64,000 bases of DNA, taken from positions 9,225,344 through 9,289,343 of the forward strand of contig ML058484.1 of assembly GCA_003013855.2 (NCBI GenBank). Direction: 5' to 3'. This DNA is from Liriodendron chinense (taxonomy: Eukaryota > Streptophyta > Magnoliopsida > Magnoliales > Magnoliaceae). The notes below the pieces were generated by a model. It was given only the letters and a program-made list of their open reading frames with translations, made no database searches and was not told the origin of the DNA. The stretch's first letter is position 1, and the number at the start of each line of letters is the position of its first letter. The position numbers and the translations under genes were made by a program. Shown one piece after another: positions 1 to 11,724 of the stretch.

Positions 1-649
1 AGCCCTCCAATGCTTAAATTAGATAGGATGAGATTGCAAAGAGAAGGATTGATCACAACGGGGTTAAAGATTGAGTATTCTGTACCTTTATCATCAATAG
101 AGTCATCTATTTATATAGATCTCAATGATCCAATCCGCTACGCAAGCTGTTAAGATTAGCACTGATTTCATGGGATAAGAAGCTTGTCTCGTTAATCCTT
201 GGATAAAGATGTAGTCAAAACATCCTAGACGTCTAGCTGATTACGTCTCTGGATATTCAGAGCTAAGAATAGATATAAACCGAAACCGGCCTATACGGGC
301 TGCTGGTACTATGAGATGAAGGCCGTCCACGCCAAAGACCAGAAACCGCAATTACTCAGATGCTGGAAGCTACTCATATCAAGAGTGCTCGCATTTAGCA
401 TACGGAGTGTGACCCCTTCTGTCGAGCACGAGCTGAGATGCTCGCATTCTGGAAGTGCGACCCCTTCCGTCGAGCATGATCCGAGCTGCTCGCATTCTAG
501 AAATGCGACCCTTTCTGTCGAGCACGAGCCGAGCTGCTCGCATTCTGGAAGTGCGACCCCTTCTGTCGAGCACGAGCCGAGCTGCTCGCATTATGGAGAT
601 GCGACCGCGATTCCTCACGTTTCCTTTAACGCCAAACTTATCTACAACA
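1..649 (-). mobile_element. Truncated Ty3/gypsy LTR (Tat-like), reverse orientation
   Basis: Read on the minus strand, positions 1-100 match the 3' part of the LTR at 16356-17229: both have the run about AATACTCAATCTTTAACCCC followed by a stretch ending in TTAAGCATTGGAGGGC. A minus-strand TATA-like TATATAAATAG lies at about 106-117, as in the intact relative. The LTR probably starts (minus strand) at the TGTTGTAG ending at 649. The rest of the element lies left of the window, so no target duplication can be checked. Confidence 0.6.
400..605. repeat. Tandem repeat, about 50-bp unit, 4 copies
   Basis: Four successive copies of a unit containing GTGCGACCCCTTCTGTCGAG and then GCTGCTCGCATTCTGGAA. 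They lie in the U3 part of the reverse-oriented LTR. The LTRs at 16356 and 23951 also carry a tandem array of CTCGAG/GCTCGC-rich units at the equivalent place, so a variable U3 array is shared by the family. Confidence 0.8.
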
Positions 650-1189
650 CCTATACCCGGCGACCGCGTAGGTGCTGCGATTCCAACGCTGTGCGGCACG
701 CCCCATTGCGATACCCGGTGTGTAAGTTGTGTCATTTGCGTAATCTGAGGTGGGCCGCGCAACGCGCGTGTGGCGTGGGCCCCACTTGCACAAATCCCAA
801 GTACATGTCAAATCAATCAAATCACTCTCACCCATACCCCTACTCTACTCACACCATACCCACCCCATCACTCTCTCACCTCCAAAGTCAACTAAAGCCA
901 TACCTCCCATACCCCTCTCCCATGCTAGCCATCATCACCCCATGATTCCTCCTCTCTACCCCCCATACAATACCATACGTAGGGGAGAGGAGACCTTCTC
1001 ATTTCCATTGCAAAGAAAGGGAAAAGAGAGATTAGAGGAATTGAAGGAGGGGATCAAAGCTTGGAGGACCCCGATCTCTGTTCGGATCGTCCGATCGTCA
1101 ATCCAACCATCCAACCATCATTGTGAGTGCAAGGGGGACATAAACCCCCCCATTTTCTTAATTTCCTTTCATTTTTCTTTCCTTTTGGG
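650..1189. other. Unassigned region, no gene seen
   Basis: Contains a pyrimidine-rich stretch (about 820-960, many CCCATAC/CACTC motifs) and a purine-rich stretch (about 975-1060). Open frames here are short, low-complexity and resemble no family I know. Confidence 0.5.
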
Positions 1190-3335
1190 CCCATCTTGTG
1201 GTGGACAATCAGATGGATGGATTGGATCATCCATGAATGGGCCCCACAACTTAGATAATAATAATAAAAATAATAATTATATTAATAATAATTAAAATGA
1301 AAAAAAAGGAGAGAGAAGGTTTGGCCGCTGGACAGATAACGTCCAGAGGACGCTGCTGCCCAGCAGCGCCTGGGCTAAGCCCTGTTTGGGCGTTGACTTG
1401 GGGCCCACTCGTGGAACCCACCTTGATGCATGTATTTGATCCACGCCGTCCATCTGTTTCTCCAGCCCATTTTAGGGTTGGACATAAAAAATGAAGCTGA
1501 TCCAGATCTCAAGTGGACCACACCATAGAAAACAGTGGAGGCAAGGATGCCCACTATCGAGACTTCCGTGGCCCACCGTGATGTTTGCAGACTGAATCAC
1601 CAGTTCAATATTGGACTCTATGGGCTCCCCATGAGTTGGGGAACCTGATGAACGGATTGGATCATACCCATGTGGGCCCCACTTGATATAAACAAAGAGG
1701 AAAAAAATATACATGTTTGACGCTGGACGTTCACAGCGTTAGAGACGCTGGAACAGTCCAGCGTTGTCAGAAGGCTGGACGGTGAGTGGGGTCCCCACTC
1801 ATGGGACCCACCTTGATGTTTATGTTGTATCCACACTGTCCATTTGTTTTCCCAGATCATTTTAGGGCCAAGGATCAAGTTTGAACCAGATCCAACTCTT
1901 AAGCGGGCCGCACCACATGAAAATAGTGAAGCTAATGATGTGCACGGCTGAACCTTCTTAGGTCCAACTTGAGGTTTCTAGACTGAATTAGGTACCCAAT
2001 ATAGGGCTCATTGGGCCCACCATGAGATGGCCCAGCTGATGAACGAAGTGGATCGTCTTCTTGTGGGACCCACTGGATAAAATCCTGGAAAGAAGTTGAT
2101 GCTGGGAGCACCCAACGGACGTCGGTTAGCTACTAACGGTTGAGTAGCTATCGCTACTGGAGTGACGTCACCAACTCCTATGGGCCCCACCATGAGGCGT
2201 GTGTTATATCCACACCGTCCATCCATCTGGGGAGATCAGTTTAGGGCATGATCTCAAGAATGAGACAGATCCAAATCTCAAGTGGACCCCACTTGAAAGA
2301 AATCAGTGAGGACAGTGACAAGGCCGTTGAACCTTCCTACGGCCCACCATGATGATTATTTGAGATCCAACCTGTTAATAATTCTACACACGTGTGGAAG
2401 AGGGAAAACAAAATATCAGCTTGATCGAAAACTCAGTAGGGCCCACCTAGAATGTATGTGCCTTATCTATTACGTCCATATGTTTTTCCAGCCCATTTTA
2501 GCGGCTGAGCCCAAAATTTAAGCATATCCAAATGTTAAGTGGACCATGCCACGGGAAGCAGTGGGAATAATGATCTCCACCGTTGAAACCTTCCCAGACC
2601 TACAGTGATGTTTATTTGTCATCCAACCTGTTCATAAGATCCCAAGGATATGGATGGAGGGGAAAACACAAATATCTGCTTGATTTAAAACTTCTTGGAA
2701 CCAAGCTGGGTACCACGCTGCCCAGCAGGTGGCCCACCCTATGGGTCCCAACGTGATGTATCTATTAGTTCCACCATGATGTATCTGTTCTATTCATGCT
2801 GCCTATCTATTTTTCCATGCCATTTTAGGATATGGCCCCAACAATGAGGCAAATCCAGATGTTAGGTGGGCCACACCCGCAAGGAATAGTGGTCACTGAT
2901 GCCCACCATTGAAAACTTCATTGGGGCCACTTTATTGTTTATTTTCATCCGAATAGAGGTTGTGGGCCCATATTTGGGTTCCACCTTAATGGATGTATTG
3001 TGTACCATGCCACCCGTCTTGATCGACGTGTGGGGCCCGATTGAATGAGCTTCACTTAGAAAATGGTGGTGATTGAATACCTACCACTGAAACTTCCTAA
3101 GACTGGTGATGTATATTTGCTATCTGACCAGTGAGCGGGGCCCACCATGGTCCTTCCTTTGATACATATGTTTTTATCCATGCCGTACACCTATTTTGTT
3201 GGCCTACTTTGTATGTGCAGGCCTAAGTATGGGGCCGATGTGGTCTCAAGTGGGCTATGCCACGAAGACCTTTACATTTCCAATGGGACCCACAGTCCGG
3301 GTCCCACTCTCTGTATATATATTGGGCCTTTTAAG
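1190..3335. repeat. Array of degenerate foldback-MITE units
   Basis: About seven successive copies of the same degenerate module. Each begins near GGGCCCACC.TGATGTATGT, continues to a CCATCTGTTTTTCCAGCCCA-like segment and CATTTTAGG, then AGATCTCAAGTGGACC and a CCCACCATTGAAACTTCC-like segment. Unit starts lie near 1400, 1790, 2180, 2430, 2740, 2970 and 3140. The same module makes up the arms of the palindromic elements at 15267-15775, 15790-16270 and 26155-26625. An AT-rich (TAA)n stretch at about 1255-1300 and inverted GCTGGAC/GTCCAGC motifs near 1330-1370 and 1720-1790 lie between units. No coding capacity. Confidence 0.75.
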
Positions 3336-4632
3336 GCCAACATTACATGATATATCTGGTAACATGATAGTATACTTAGCTTGATATGTCACACTGATAA
3401 CATGCTTAGTATAATGAATACCATGCTCATTCATATGCCCATACGCATCATTCGTATGCCTGTTATGGATCATGAATAACCATAGCATATGCTAATTGGC
3501 TTGTTATACTTAGGGGACCCGTGCGAGACAGGGTCGCCCCACATGATTACGCAGTATGCGTAAGTTTGGTGCATGACGTAGATTGTATGACTCATGCATT
3601 TCGCATTATGTATGTTACGATCGCTTTCACACCCCAACAGCATCGGGTGGTGGCTACCATAATCACATCGTGGTTGGCAGTATTGGACACCGAAAACTTG
3701 TTCTAGTACGTGGGCGCTATGGATGTCCTTGGGTGAAAGTCCCTAAACCCTGTGGTACCAATAGGATGCTCCAGCGTCGAGACCGAGTGGATAACATGAG
3801 CGCTCGTGTGCCAAATACCAATAGGCCGCGTCTCCCACTGTGTCGAGGTCGGTTGGAAATGGGTGTGACCTTATCCGCCCGGGTGCAGTGGACTGTAAGC
3901 TAGGTCGAGTCTGACCAGCTCATGGAATGGGTCTGCTATCGGCGAGCCAGGTGGGCATTGGCATACCACTGGCGAGGCGGATAGTAAGGTCTTTTCTACT
4001 CGCTTGGTTATGCGCGCGATGTGCGGCAGCCAGTATTAGAGTATACTAGACCCCGGTGATGTCCCAGATGAGAACTATTTTGATATGTGGATCAGTTGAG
4101 GATTGACGTGTTTGCATTGCATCTCTAGCATGTAACACTCGGCCATGTAGGCCCTTGCATCGCATAGCCTTGGGATGGCTGATAGCATTCATGAACTTGG
4201 TAACTTAGCCCTCTACTACTTTCGCTTACTCTGATATCTGTATACTTGTCATATGCATCACACACGCACACAGGCACTCTACTGTGCTTCGTAGGAAGCT
4301 CATGCGTGTTTGTCTACACTGCAGGTACTAGGGCACATCAGCAGCTTTGAGCGCGGTGCATGTACCTAATATTTTGGACTTCTGCTACATGTTGTATTTT
4401 CCTTTCCAGCATTGTACTCAACAAAATTTTTAGTGGATATTTGATGATATTTTATGGTTTTGATTATGCTCCTGTACAAAAAAATTTACCCTGAAAATCC
4501 TTCTGGTAGGATCCCAGGATCGGAACCTGGCACATGAGAGCTATGGCCGAGAATGGGGCACTACGGAGGCTGTTGGCACCAAGGTCGGCGATCGAAAATT
4601 TAGTGAGCCCGGTCCCCGAGTTTGGGGAGTGA
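3336..4632 (-). mobile_element. Probable solo LTR or LTR fragment
   Basis: On the minus strand the segment starts TGTCACTCCCCAAACTCGGG at 4632, a typical start for a Ty3/gypsy LTR of the Tekay/Del kind as I recall it. The other boundary is only a guess, and the segment does not match the putative LTR beyond 13550, so it is probably not the 3' LTR of the decayed element next door. Short open frames inside look spurious. Confidence 0.4.
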
Positions 4633-4869
4633 CATACGCAATACGCTACGCGCTATTTAAAACACTTTCAATTCACTAAGTATTACTTGTATTGGCCCCG
4701 TCGAGTGTTAATAGTTTTCATGCATAACACTTGTTCAACTTCTTCTTTCTTTTTCTTCAGGAGTTATCTATCCATATCAATAATGACTTCATCTTGTACG
4801 TCAGATACCTCGCCATGGTACTCGAAAAAATCTGATTAAAAGTTAGTGAGATATTTAAGTCATTTAGCA
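4633..4869. other. Unassigned spacer
   Basis: Low-complexity spacer between the LTR-like segment and the integrase remnant. It may be the 3' non-coding part of the decayed minus-strand element. Confidence 0.4.
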
Positions 4870-4879
4870 ATTCTATCTC

Positions 4880-5962
4880 ATAGGCATTGAATGTCACCCA
4901 ACTTCCTCTTTACTCGGCATCGACCAATCTTCTTAGACTTGAGCTTGCTGGAAGTTTCCCTTGGAAGCCTTTCTTTACGGAGATAAACTGTAACAAGTCA
5001 CCTTCTTTATATATCTTGCCTCGCCGATGTTCGTCCACAACTTCTTGGCACTTGGTGTTACTCTCTTCAATCTCCTTCTGTGTATGAGCTTGCAAAGTCT
5101 TGGATGCGCTAGGTGAAAGCATCAACATCTTCACTTATTTGATCTTGTATCGGTAATCGTACTAAGTCAAGTACATGATTTGGACTTCTCCCATTTATGA
5201 TGTCAAATGGCGATATTTCTGGTAGTACGAATTATTGAGTTGTTGTAGGCAAACTCAGCTTCGGGTAGAGCCAAGTTTCACTAAAATACGTTGCCACCTA
5301 TGAATATGATACTCGAGAAGTTACACAAAATATTGACTTCTTCGGTTTGGTCGTCTGTTCCAGGATGATATGCATTAAAACATTGAAACTTAGTCCACAA
5401 CCGCTTCCATAAACTACACCAAAAGTTCTCCACAAACTTGGATTGCGTTATGAAGTTACTATTTTTGGTACCCTGTGAAGTTGCACAATTTCTATGAAGA
5501 ATATATTGGTGATATGTATAACATCCACCATCTTTTTACATGGAATAAAGTGGGCCATCTTAAGAAAAGAGATCCACCACAACGAAAATCAAATATGCTC
5601 CTCTTTGAGCTTAAGATGACCTAGAATGAAGTCCATAGAAATGTTCACCCATGATGAATGGGAAGTGGTGTACAAAGGTTGGTATTCTACACATGACCTT
5701 TTGGGATTTGGCATCGTGACATTGTGCTATGAACCGCTCAACATTACGACGCATATGAGGCCAGTAATATTTTTCCTCCACACCATGGCCAACATTTTAT
5801 CTCTTCCAAAGTGTCCATCTAGTCCCCCTTCGTATAGCCCAAATAGGATTTTCTCCCACAACGATTGTCAAGAATGCATAAATGAGAACCTTTAAATAAA
5901 TATTCATCGTGTGAGATGAATTCACACTTTGAATCTCGGCCATGCACACATTTGTCAAGCAC
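4880..5962 (-). pseudogene. Ty3/gypsy integrase remnant
   Basis: Reading the minus strand from 5962, I see an H2C2 zinc-finger region (a GLDGHFGRDK-like run, then YYWPHMRRNVERFIAQCHDAK), then pieces of the catalytic core (VVVDLF; FNAYHPGTDDQTEEVN), then a C-terminal segment at 5134-4910 (HRRGKIYKEGDLLQFI, matching the usual HRR.K.F..GD.V). Frames change several times and stops interrupt, so no functional protein is made. The zinc-finger part ends exactly where the solo LTR begins. The first half of the pol protein continues beyond that insertion at 8745. Confidence 0.85.
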
Positions 5963-7136
5963 TGTAACGCCTCAGATTTTCGAGATTTATTTGAAATTTT
6001 TTTAAAATTCATTTTTAATTTATTTTTTTATTAATTATCATACATTTACCGTTGATTTGCAAATAGCGGGACATCCGTAGGAGATCCGATAGGGGACCCT
6101 TTACAAAAGCTGCTTAGAATGATCCCATAAACATCGTAGAAAGATCAGATTTTAAAAATCACGCACTTCTCAGATAATTACAAAAATGCCATTACTTAAA
6201 CTTAAGTTAAGATGCCATTTTTAAGTATTATAGTTTCTGACGATCACTTTCACGCAAAACCCTGGATTTAAGCTTTTGGACACATATTAACCATACACAT
6301 CAAATTTCAGCCCTTAAATCATAGTAGAAGTGGTCCGATTGTCAAATCAACCCCTTAACCCTTGATTTTCATGTCCATCAAGTGAGGAAAGTAGATGGTT
6401 AGTCGTAGTCGAATATTTCTCTTCATATGAGTAACTTGGATTGTCTTTATCATGGACCAATAGTGTGATTTGAGTGCCCCACCTTGATAAGCCTCTTTCT
6501 TATGTGCGAAGTTATCCCGTTCTAGAAATTAACGAGTTACCAACTCTTTTTAAATCTGAACCTTTCAATTTACTCACTTCTCACCATTAATTACTTCTCA
6601 AATTTGGACCACCCATTATCCTCATATGACTACGAGTTTACACAAAATTTGAACCCCGATCTATAATCCTAGACCGTTGAACCACAAAGCCAGCCCCTTC
6701 CTTTTCCGCTAAAAGTTGGAATTTCAGATCTAGGAATTTCTCACCACCAATCAACCACTAAAATTTATACAATTGTTTGCCTATCATGAGTACATATATT
6801 CTCAAAATTTGGGTCATGATCATCAAGCGTAGACCGTTAATGGAGATTTAGCCCATTTTAGCACCCGTCAGGCCATTTTCAAGGATCGGCCAATCTAGAA
6901 TGTGGATCATCAAGAAATGTATGTATTCCGACTCTACTCTTCGAGCTTGATAAGATGAACGGATTGGAATTGATCAAAGATCACCCGAATATTGAGATTT
7001 GAGAAACCCACCTCAAGAGATTGTTACACAAGACCTCACGAGCATGGCCTTCTTTTCTCTTCCCATGTATGCACATCCCTCTCCATATTCTTACTACGTA
7101 CCTCCAATCTCTTCTCCTAACCCTAGCCTCCTTGCC

Positions 7137-7177
<41 letters not shown>

Positions 7178-8739
7178 AAGGGAGTTCTTTCTCATATTTT
7201 TCCAGCGGCTAGGATCTTCTACAACTCTTTTCTAAGTCCATCCTAAGGTGAGGATTTTCCTTCAAGACTTTCATTAATAATGATACGATTACCCTAAGTT
7301 CCTTTTGTGACATATGACGTTATTTTGTTTTAAATGGCTGATCTATATAACATGAAGATTAACGTAGGATTTACAATAATTATCATTATATAATGATGTG
7401 ATTCCATGTTTGGATGTTTACTAAGAAGCATGTGTATTTTTGTCATTTTTTTGAAAACTATATATTAATTCTCTTTATTCATGTTCTACAAGCGATATTG
7501 GCTTTCATGTTGTTATATGCAATATGTGTGTAAGATCATTATGTGAATATTTCATTAATGTACACCATTGTCCCTAAGTTGGTAAAATCACTTGATATAG
7601 AGAGATGAAACCTGTGAGGGGTGTCCATAATGGAGAGCTATGCTTGACTTGACTAAGAGAATGCAATAAATGTTTGCCAAGGGATCCTTACATGTACATG
7701 ATACTTGGTTTGATTCATATACATTACATGAGTATTTTAATGATTTTGGCTATGATGTACAACATTGGCTTTTTGGAACATGATGGAATCATGAGCCGGG
7801 GTTGGTGCCATGGACACTAAGCCCAAGCTGTCGTCCTATGCTGGGTTGTTTACAACTCCCCATAGTGACCATTGAGTTATTTTAATACGGCTGGATGTGA
7901 AATTACTTAAATAAAGGTGAAACTAAAGTCATGCATTCACTTGGCTCCATGTGGGTGTACGGAATTGAGAATAGGCTAGAGTATCCTACTTCTCCCGTAC
8001 ACTGTCACGTGTAGATTTGGGCTATGAGCGTCCCGTTTCTCACGTAGCCGGGCAAAACTATGGGCTTGTGCATCCCAGGAACCTTTGGTGACTAGTGGCT
8101 AGCGTGAAGTCGTAACAAGGAGTTTCTCACTTCATGTATTGTGATTCTAGCCAGGGTGCCTTAGCTAGAGCATGCATTCTATGAATCACATTAACAAAGA
8201 TTTTTACTTGATTGTTTTGTTTGAATAAAGATATTATTGTGTTGCGTTATTCTGAGTTTTGTACATTGTTATTCTTGATAGTCTTGGAGGGAATATTTTC
8301 CACTATGATAGCGTTTAACGCTATCCCAAATACAATTTAGGTGATGCAGGTGAAGATCCAGGTATTGAACCCGATTTTTAAGGAGAAGAGTTCGATGGTT
8401 CGTACGATCACATGGCGGATGACGATGTTGGAGAAACTTAGTCGATGTTTTCATTTATTAAATGTTTCTTTTGAGTAGTTGAAACATTTATGAAATTGTA
8501 ATAAGTCTTCAAGAGAAGACATAGATTGGTATTTTAGTTAATTAGTGAAGATATTGGTTGGTTCCCTTATTTAAACATTGATGATGGCGTAGTGAGTTTG
8601 ATAGAATAAGATGACAATTATTTCTGCCATTGTGCTTGAATGCTAGATTTCATTATTTGACAAATTAGTTATTCCATAAGTTACTTGAGAATTCGGCTGT
8701 TGTGTTATACACGAGAGTCTAAAATCTCGAGTCATTACA
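5963..8739 (+). mobile_element. Solo LTR, 2777 bp, with target duplication
   Basis: Starts TGTAACGCCTCAGATTTTCGAG-like and ends CTCGAGTCATTACA, so the ends form an imperfect inverted repeat (TGTAA/TTACA). The flanks are AGCAC (5958-5962) and AGCGC (8740-8744), a 5-bp target duplication with one change. The flanking pol sequence joins in register when the LTR is removed: the linker ending DKCVHGRDSKC spans the site. No internal retrotransposon genes are present, so unequal recombination between two LTRs is the likely origin. A (GA)n tract lies at 7138-7173. Short open frames inside are not convincing genes. Confidence 0.8.
7138..7173. repeat. (GA)n microsatellite
   Basis: About 17 uninterrupted GA dinucleotides inside the solo LTR. 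Confidence 0.95.
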
Positions 8740-8744
8740 AGCGC

Positions 8745-9302
8745 TTTGCCAAAAATGAGGTCCTTGTATTGATTTTTTTAATGCCTCAAATCCCATGACC
8801 TTCACAACAAGGGTTCCCAGCAAAACCACCCTCTTAGTCAAAGCATCTGTTGCTTTCTATTAACTTCCATCTTTGTGCTGCAAAAGGAAAGTGTATTCTT
8901 GTAAGAAAGTCATTTACTTCATATGATGAGCACTCAACTTCTTTTGGGAGTTAAGATATCTCAACACCCTATGTCCGAGTATAGAATGTATCCTCGATGA
9001 ATTTGGTAATGCCTCAAATGTCGTAGTGCCTTGACCACTTCATAGAACTCGAGATCATATGTGGAGCAGTTCTTTTGTGCATCATTAAGCTTCTCGCTAA
9101 AGAAAGCAACCGTTTTCCTTCATGACTCAACAATGTGCCAATGCTAACATTTGAAATGTCACTTTCCACTTCAAAGACTTTATTGAAATATGGAAGTGCA
9201 AAAACTAGAGCCTCTATCATCTTATTATTATTATTATTATTTTTTAATGACACTAAAGCTTTGGTCCGCTACTTTAGTCCATTTGAACTTGTCTTCGCGC
9301 AT
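8745..9302 (-). pseudogene. Ty3/gypsy RNase H remnant
   Basis: On the minus strand the protein reads MREDKFKWTKVAD, then ALVFALPYFNKVFEVESDISNV (the usual LPDF.K.FEVE.DAS), IGTLLSHEG and KWSRHYDI (usual RHWRHYL). After that come a broken tether and the start of the integrase zinc-finger linker. Frameshifts and stops are present. The catalytic region is recognisable but decayed. A (TTA)n run at about 9223-9245 disturbs the frame. Confidence 0.8.
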
Positions 9303-10125
9303 GGTGATAGGTGTGATAATTGTACTGAAAATCTGGATAAATCTCTGATCGAATGTGATGCGGACATCAGTGGTTCACCCTTTAGAGTGTACCAGAGGAG
9401 GCGACGTCGCAAATCGAGTGTTGGAGCAGATGAGCTGATATGGATGGACGCCGAGCCCATTGGACCCATTTTCTAACGCGTTACAAGTACGCGAGTTACA
9501 GGACCGTGCATGAACATTAGTTTTAGGCATTGTTCTGTTTATTTTATTATTCTTAGGCGCTTTAGTGTCGTTGTTTATTTTTAGGCGTTTTTATATTTTT
9601 TTTTTCAGGCACTTTAGTACACTTTTTATTTTCGTGGCTTATATATATATTGTGAGAAATCATATTTCGAATTTATTGAATGAATATAAAAACGAGTACT
9701 TTCTTCCTTTATTTTGAGAGACTAAGGCCCTCGGGTGTTGAAGATTCCACCTCGAATTCAAGTTTCTTTCTTCTTAAATCTTCAAGGTGCGTGAAAAGGT
9801 AATTCGTGGTTCTCTCATCTAGAGCCCATCTTTCTTTTCAACCCTTTCCTTCTTCCCCATATCTTCCATTTGATATGAATGGTAGAAGAGGGATGGTTAG
9901 TCTAGAGAAACAGATTCAAACATGATTGTGGCAGGTCTATGCTAGATTTAGGGATATCCTCATATCCTTAGGTCCTCTCTTTTTACTCGTTTATGTGTGT
10001 TTATGCTATGGGACATGATCTTGACGGGTTGATTTCATTTTGTTGTTGAAGTTTGTTTAAATTCCTTTGATTGAAAGTAGTTAGTAAATTAACTTTATTA
10101 CTTGAATCTCTTCTACCTGCTAATC
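9303..10125. mobile_element. Insertion inside the decayed pol, type unresolved
   Basis: CGCGCAT occurs at both edges (9296-9302 and 10126-10132). The flanking pol reads through as ...MREDKFKWT when the insert and one copy are removed, so this is a real insertion with a 5-7 bp target duplication. The interior has a TATA-like TTATATATATATTG near 9640 and a pyrimidine-rich leader-like region. This suggests a solo LTR, but clean TG...CA ends are not visible. No coding capacity. Confidence 0.5.
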
Positions 10126-10930
10126 CGCGCATTTAGAGTTAGGTCATCGCATGCCCTCGCATCAAAATGTCACTAAGTTGTAGAAATAATGGACCTCTCA
10201 AATGGTTCATGGGGTGAGGCACTCCGCAACTGCCTTGATTTTTCTCTTGGTCAACTTTAATCCCTTCTATAGACACAATATTCCCCCAAAATGCAACACC
10301 ATCGATAATGAATGAGCACCTTTTCAAGTTAACAAATAGTGGCCCCCTCTCTCCCAGTACGTCAAATATTTGTTGCAAGTGATTAAGGTGAACAGTTTAA
10401 TCATGACTAAAAATAAGAAAATCATTAAAATAAACAACTAAGAACTTTCCCCTAAAGGGACAAAGTAGCTCTGTCATCAGCCTCATGAGAGCGCATGACA
10501 CATTTGAAAGACTAAATGGTACGACGAACCATTTTTACAGTCTGTCTAAAGTTTTAAATGTGGTCTTCCATTCATCCCTAGGGTTGCATATGTATCTGAT
10601 GAATGATGATATCCACTCCTCTGGCTAATCTTTGAAAAGACCTTTGCTCCATGCAACATGTCATGCATATCATCCAAGTGAGGAATAGAAAACAGTATTT
10701 GATAGTAATTCGGTTGAATGCACGACTGCCCACAGATGGTTAATAATGTAGGAACAACAGATGGTGACATGCTTTCCTGAATTAGACCCTTCTATAGCTA
10801 GTCAGTAACTCGTTGGTGAAGCTTGGCATGTTTGGTTGGACTCATTCGGTAGTCCACAATATTCAATATATTTAAACTTGACATTAAATCAATGTAGTGT
10901 TGAATGTTCCTCATAGGAGGAAGTTCAACT
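10126..10930 (-). pseudogene. Ty3/gypsy reverse transcriptase remnant
   Basis: Minus-strand pieces match the RT fold: FSIPHLDDMHDMLHGAKVFS followed by KISQRSGYHH (usual PIPRLDDMLD.L.GA..FSKIDLRSGYHQ), a TLGMNG/KTAFK region, then QQIFDVLGERGPLFVNLKRC and GIKVDQEK (usual VFD.LR...LFVNLKKCSF... KGI.VD.EK). The YVDD box is not intact in one frame. Several frameshifts and stops show long decay. Confidence 0.85.
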
Positions 10931-10939
10931 AAGAGTTAT

Positions 10940-11720
10940 TCAGGCCCTAAGTCTTCATATTCATGAATGAGCTCTTGTATAGGAGGTAGCACATCTGATC
11001 ATTTTGTGTCTTCTTTAACAACCAAGACATAAATAATCTGGTCTCCTTGTTTTCCTCTTTAAACTTTTCTAAACTAAGCAATTTTGAACCCTTGTATTTA
11101 TCAAATTTGGGTGTTTGAAGATGTTTCATTGGATGCAATGTGATATTAACACCATCCTTGATAAAGGAATAGGTGTTAGCCCAAATCAAAATATATTATA
11201 ACTGGGTCCCACAACCATAGTCTCCCTAATAAAATAAAGCATGCATCCATAGGGACCACGTCACACCATACCTCATCCTCGCATTTTGATCAAATGGAGA
11301 AGGAAATTGAACACCTGGAATTAACAGAAGCTTCTACCCCTTTCTTAAATCGACAAATTCAGTATGGGTGTGGATGCTTATGTTCTTTAAGCTTTAATTT
11401 ATCCATCCCCCATCTACTAAAATTATGTATATCTTCCCACTAGAAGTGTAAGTGGTGAGGAAGATATTGTGTTGCAACTCGCAACCATCGCCTCTCCATA
11501 AATCACTTGAGGCGTCGATAGCAAAATTTGTTGGATAACCAACAACTTGCCTTTATTAGTATACACTCCCCAACATGTGCCCAATCTTTATATGCATGTT
11601 CTCATAATCTGTGCCATTTTTTTCTTTCATTTAGATGCAATTGGAAGTGTCTTCAACATATTCTTCTTTCTCAACTAAATTTAAATTAATTGTGGATTAA
11701 TGTTCAAGCCTGTGAAAAGA
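10940..11720 (-). pseudogene. Ty3/gypsy protease-linker remnant
   Basis: Minus-strand frame at 11189-10947 reads NTYSFIKDGVNITLHP and LLSLEKFKEENKE, like the linker between protease and RT in Tekay/CRM-type elements (NTYSF...G..I.L.P and S.....F..E). An ILVDGG-like string near 11425-11405 may be the decayed protease active site (usual LIDSGA or VDTGS). The identification rests mainly on position and the linker motif. Confidence 0.6.
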
Positions 11721-11724
11721 ACAA

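Noticed and set aside
316..1295. ORFs of 209 and 181 codons near the left end
   Set aside because: They translate the LTR tandem array and a pyrimidine-rich stretch. Repeat-driven and without homology.
3336..4632. 3' LTR of the decayed minus-strand element
   Set aside because: The matching 5' LTR beyond 13550 shows no similarity that I can see.
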